Of a stretch of DNA of 51,812 nt, positions 50,426 to 51,812 are shown one piece after another. Source of the DNA: Actinomadura soli (GTDB taxonomy: Bacteria; Actinomycetota; Actinomycetes; Streptosporangiales; Streptosporangiaceae); the NCBI RefSeq assembly GCF_005889715.1, contig NZ_VCKW01000025.1, forward strand, positions 1-51,812. Reading direction: 5' to 3'. Every line of letters begins with the position of its first letter. The first letter of the stretch is position 1. Position numbers and translations under genes: made by a program. The notes under the pieces were generated by a model. That model searched no databases. It was not told where the DNA came from and saw only the letters and a list, made by a program, of their open reading frames with translations.

Positions 50426-51812
50426 CTAGTGGTGCACCCGCAGCCCCTCGCTGACCAGGAGCCAGCCGGTGAGATCGAGGACGCCGTCGTCGATCTCGTC
50501 CCCGTCCAGCCAGGACGACGTCCGGAAGAACCTGACCTCGGCGAACGAGCGCCGCATCGCGCGGACCATGCCGTCGAGCCCGGCGTCGTCCTCCAGCCAG
50601 CGGCCGATGTCCTCGCTCCGCTCGCCGACGCCCGCGAGCGCCGCGCACTCGCGCACCAGGTCGTCCTTGGTGAGCGCGACCGCGAGGCGGGCCCGTCCCA
50701 TCTGGACGCCGTGGCCCTCGATGTTCTGCACGACCCGGTCGAAGACGACGCCGGGCTGGTCGTCCGAGCGCAGCCCCCGGTTCTTGGCGCGCGCGCCGGC
50801 CTCCAGCGATTCCCAGACCGCGTCCACCGACAGCAGGTCGAGCGTGAACAGGAAGGTGCGCGCTGACTTGATGTACCGCAGCTCCCGCATCGACTCCGAC
50901 TTGGCGACCAGCTCGCCGGGCGCGTCGAAGACGTGGAAGAGCCGCGTCGCCCCGCTGGGCGGGCGGATCTGCAGCGAGTACGCGCGCAGCGGCGCGTCCT
51001 TGGCCTTGACGGTCTTCCAGGTGTGGACGCCCGCGCGCAGCTTGTTCGCGAGGTCCCGGTAGGCCGACTCCGACTGCGTGTCGGCGAACTCCGCCTCCGC
51101 CCCGTGCCCGCCCGTGCCCTCCAGGAGCCCCATCACCAGGGCCGTCATCAGCCGGGTCTTCCCGGTCGCGGTCGCGCCCAGCACCGGGATCACGATCTCG
51201 GCCACGGCCCCCGACCCCTTGGACATCGGCTCCTTGCAGTGCGGGCAGTACGCCTGCATGCGGCCGTCGCCGGTGCCGGTGAGCAGGAGGGTCGGCAGCA
51301 GCGTCCCGCAGGCGCACCGGCGTTTCAGGACGCCATAGCGTCCCGGACGCACGTCACGGTGCCGTCGGCCGCAGCCCTGGCCGGAGCACTCGTAGGACGG
51401 GTAGTGCACGCGCTGGTGGCAGGACGGGCAGCCGGTGCGGATGCCCTTGACCCGCCGCATCCCCGTGTCGGTGACGCGCAGCACCAGGGCGGACGCGAGC
51501 AGGACGAGCACCAGCGCCGTCACCACCGTGAGCTGCAGCAGCCACAGCAGCCCCACCGCGACGAAGCCCATGATGACGCCGAAGGCCATGCAGATCCGCA
51601 GCGCGATCCCGATCGGCATCAGCAGCCATTCCGGTTCCCGGTACTGGAAGGCGGTCCGGATCCTGGCCTCGTACTCCCTCGCCACCCCGATGGGGGCGGG
51701 CAGGGCGACCCGGACGGTGTGCCGCAGGTCGATCAGCGCGGGCCCGAACAGGTAGTGGGTGAACGCGGGCTCGGCGCGTCCGGACGGATCGTCCGGCGGG
51801 GCGGGGATGGGC
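50426..51812 (-). CDS. Membrane zinc-ribbon P-loop GTPase, 5' end outside window
   Basis: The frame is open to the window edge. Codons before the first GTG (51683-51685) encode coherent protein (THYLFGPALIDLRHTV), so the true start lies outside. Visible order: two membrane helices (WLLMPIGIALRIC... and LQLTVVTALVLVLLA), zinc-ribbon cysteines (CPSC, CSGQGC, CACG, CPHC), then a GTPase with GATATGKTRL (Walker A), DAPGE (G3) and TKDD (G4). This resembles the double-GTPase (DO-GTPase) or TRAFAC-like membrane GTPases found in actinobacterial conflict systems, but the exact family cannot be fixed. It is the first visible gene of the CHAT/Hsp70/RES operon. Confidence 0.8.
   Translation of the reverse strand, partial: PIPAPPDDPSGRAEPAFTHYLFGPALIDLRHTVRVALPAPIGVAREYEARIRTAFQYREPEWLLMPIGIALRICMAFGVIMGFVAVGLLWLLQLTVVTALVLVLLASALVLRVTDTGMRRVKGIRTGCPSCHQRVHYPSYECSGQGCGRRHRDVRPGRYGVLKRRCACGTLLPTLLLTGTGDGRMQAYCPHCKEPMSKGSGAVAEIVIPVLGATATGKTRLMTALVMGLLEGTGGHGAEAEFADTQSESAYRDLANKLRAGVHTWKTVKAKDAPLRAYSLQIRPPSGATRLFHVFDAPGELVAKSESMRELRYIKSARTFLFTLDLLSVDAVWESLEAGARAKNRGLRSDDQPGVVFDRVVQNIEGHGVQMGRARLAVALTKDDLVRECAALAGVGERSEDIGRWLEDDAGLDGMVRAMRRSFAEVRFFRTSSWLDGDEIDDGVLDLTGWLLVSEGLRVHH

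Noticed and set aside
37606..51812. Assignment as a classic MoxR-vWA or tellurite-resistance (ter) operon
   Set aside because: No MoxR ATPase, TerC or TerB gene is visible. Only a TerD-vWA fusion is present.

Overview
The window is about 52 kb of very GC-rich DNA with strong third-position G/C bias, short intergenic gaps, many ATGA and TGATG start-stop overlaps, and actinobacterial families (DUF2252, DUF6325, AMIN-like, CGNR regulator, PAS-GAF-PP2C phosphatase, TerD-vWA). It is most likely an actinomycete chromosome. A Streptosporangiales or Actinomadura-like source is only a guess from style. No rRNA, tRNA, CRISPR array, integrase or complete insertion sequence was seen.

Left part (1-16 kb): a diacylglycerol-kinase-like gene cut by the left edge, then DUF2252, DUF6325 and a large membrane protein. 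A visibly less GC-rich two-gene island follows (4.7-6.8 kb), encoding a membrane-anchored SNase-like/GTPase fusion and an overlapping unknown partner. At 6.9-14 kb lies a catabolic cluster. A Rieske oxygenase, a LigB-type extradiol dioxygenase, two meta-cleavage-type hydrolases, a 48-residue membrane peptide and an M20-fold protein form one strand. A ferredoxin reductase and a ferredoxin form the other. The two arms diverge from a 27-bp inverted repeat. Together they look like a ring-hydroxylating and meta-cleavage pathway for an unknown aromatic compound. A UlaG-like metallo-hydrolase and a CGNR regulator then diverge across an 8+8 bp inverted repeat.

Middle part (15-37 kb): small secreted proteins, a chimeric IclR/metallo-beta-lactamase remnant, SDR plus threonine aldolase, and a PGM1-like ATP-grasp ligase. 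Next is a seven-gene operon (PotD-PotA-PotB-PotC-type ABC importer, SDR, ApbA/PanE-like reductase, M19 dipeptidase) facing a gamma-glutamyltransferase-family gene and a GntR/FCD regulator. The shared promoter region carries two GTATAC sites. This looks like import and intracellular breakdown of a gamma-glutamyl or peptide-conjugated compound. A PAS-GAF-PP2C phosphatase follows, then a decayed CoA-dependent catabolic locus (CaiB, acyl-CoA synthetase and amidohydrolase remnants around intact TetR and enoyl-CoA hydratase genes), an AhpD-like protein and a secreted cyclophilin.

Right part (37.6-51.8 kb, all minus strand): the most interesting region, a compact operon of at least eight genes. In transcription order it encodes a membrane zinc-ribbon P-loop GTPase (5' end outside the window), a 39-residue membrane peptide, a TerD-vWA fusion, a 1345-residue helical-repeat CHAT protease, a lid-less Hsp70, an MbcA/ParS-Xre-like antitoxin, a RES-family NAD-targeting toxin, and a second 1477-residue helical-repeat CHAT protease paralogous to the first. 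GTPase, TerD, vWA, Hsp70 and caspase-like CHAT modules wrapped around a RES toxin-antitoxin pair suggest a regulated conflict or cell-death system. A proteolytic switch may release an NAD-depleting toxin. That mechanism is inference; the gene content and order are read directly from the sequence.
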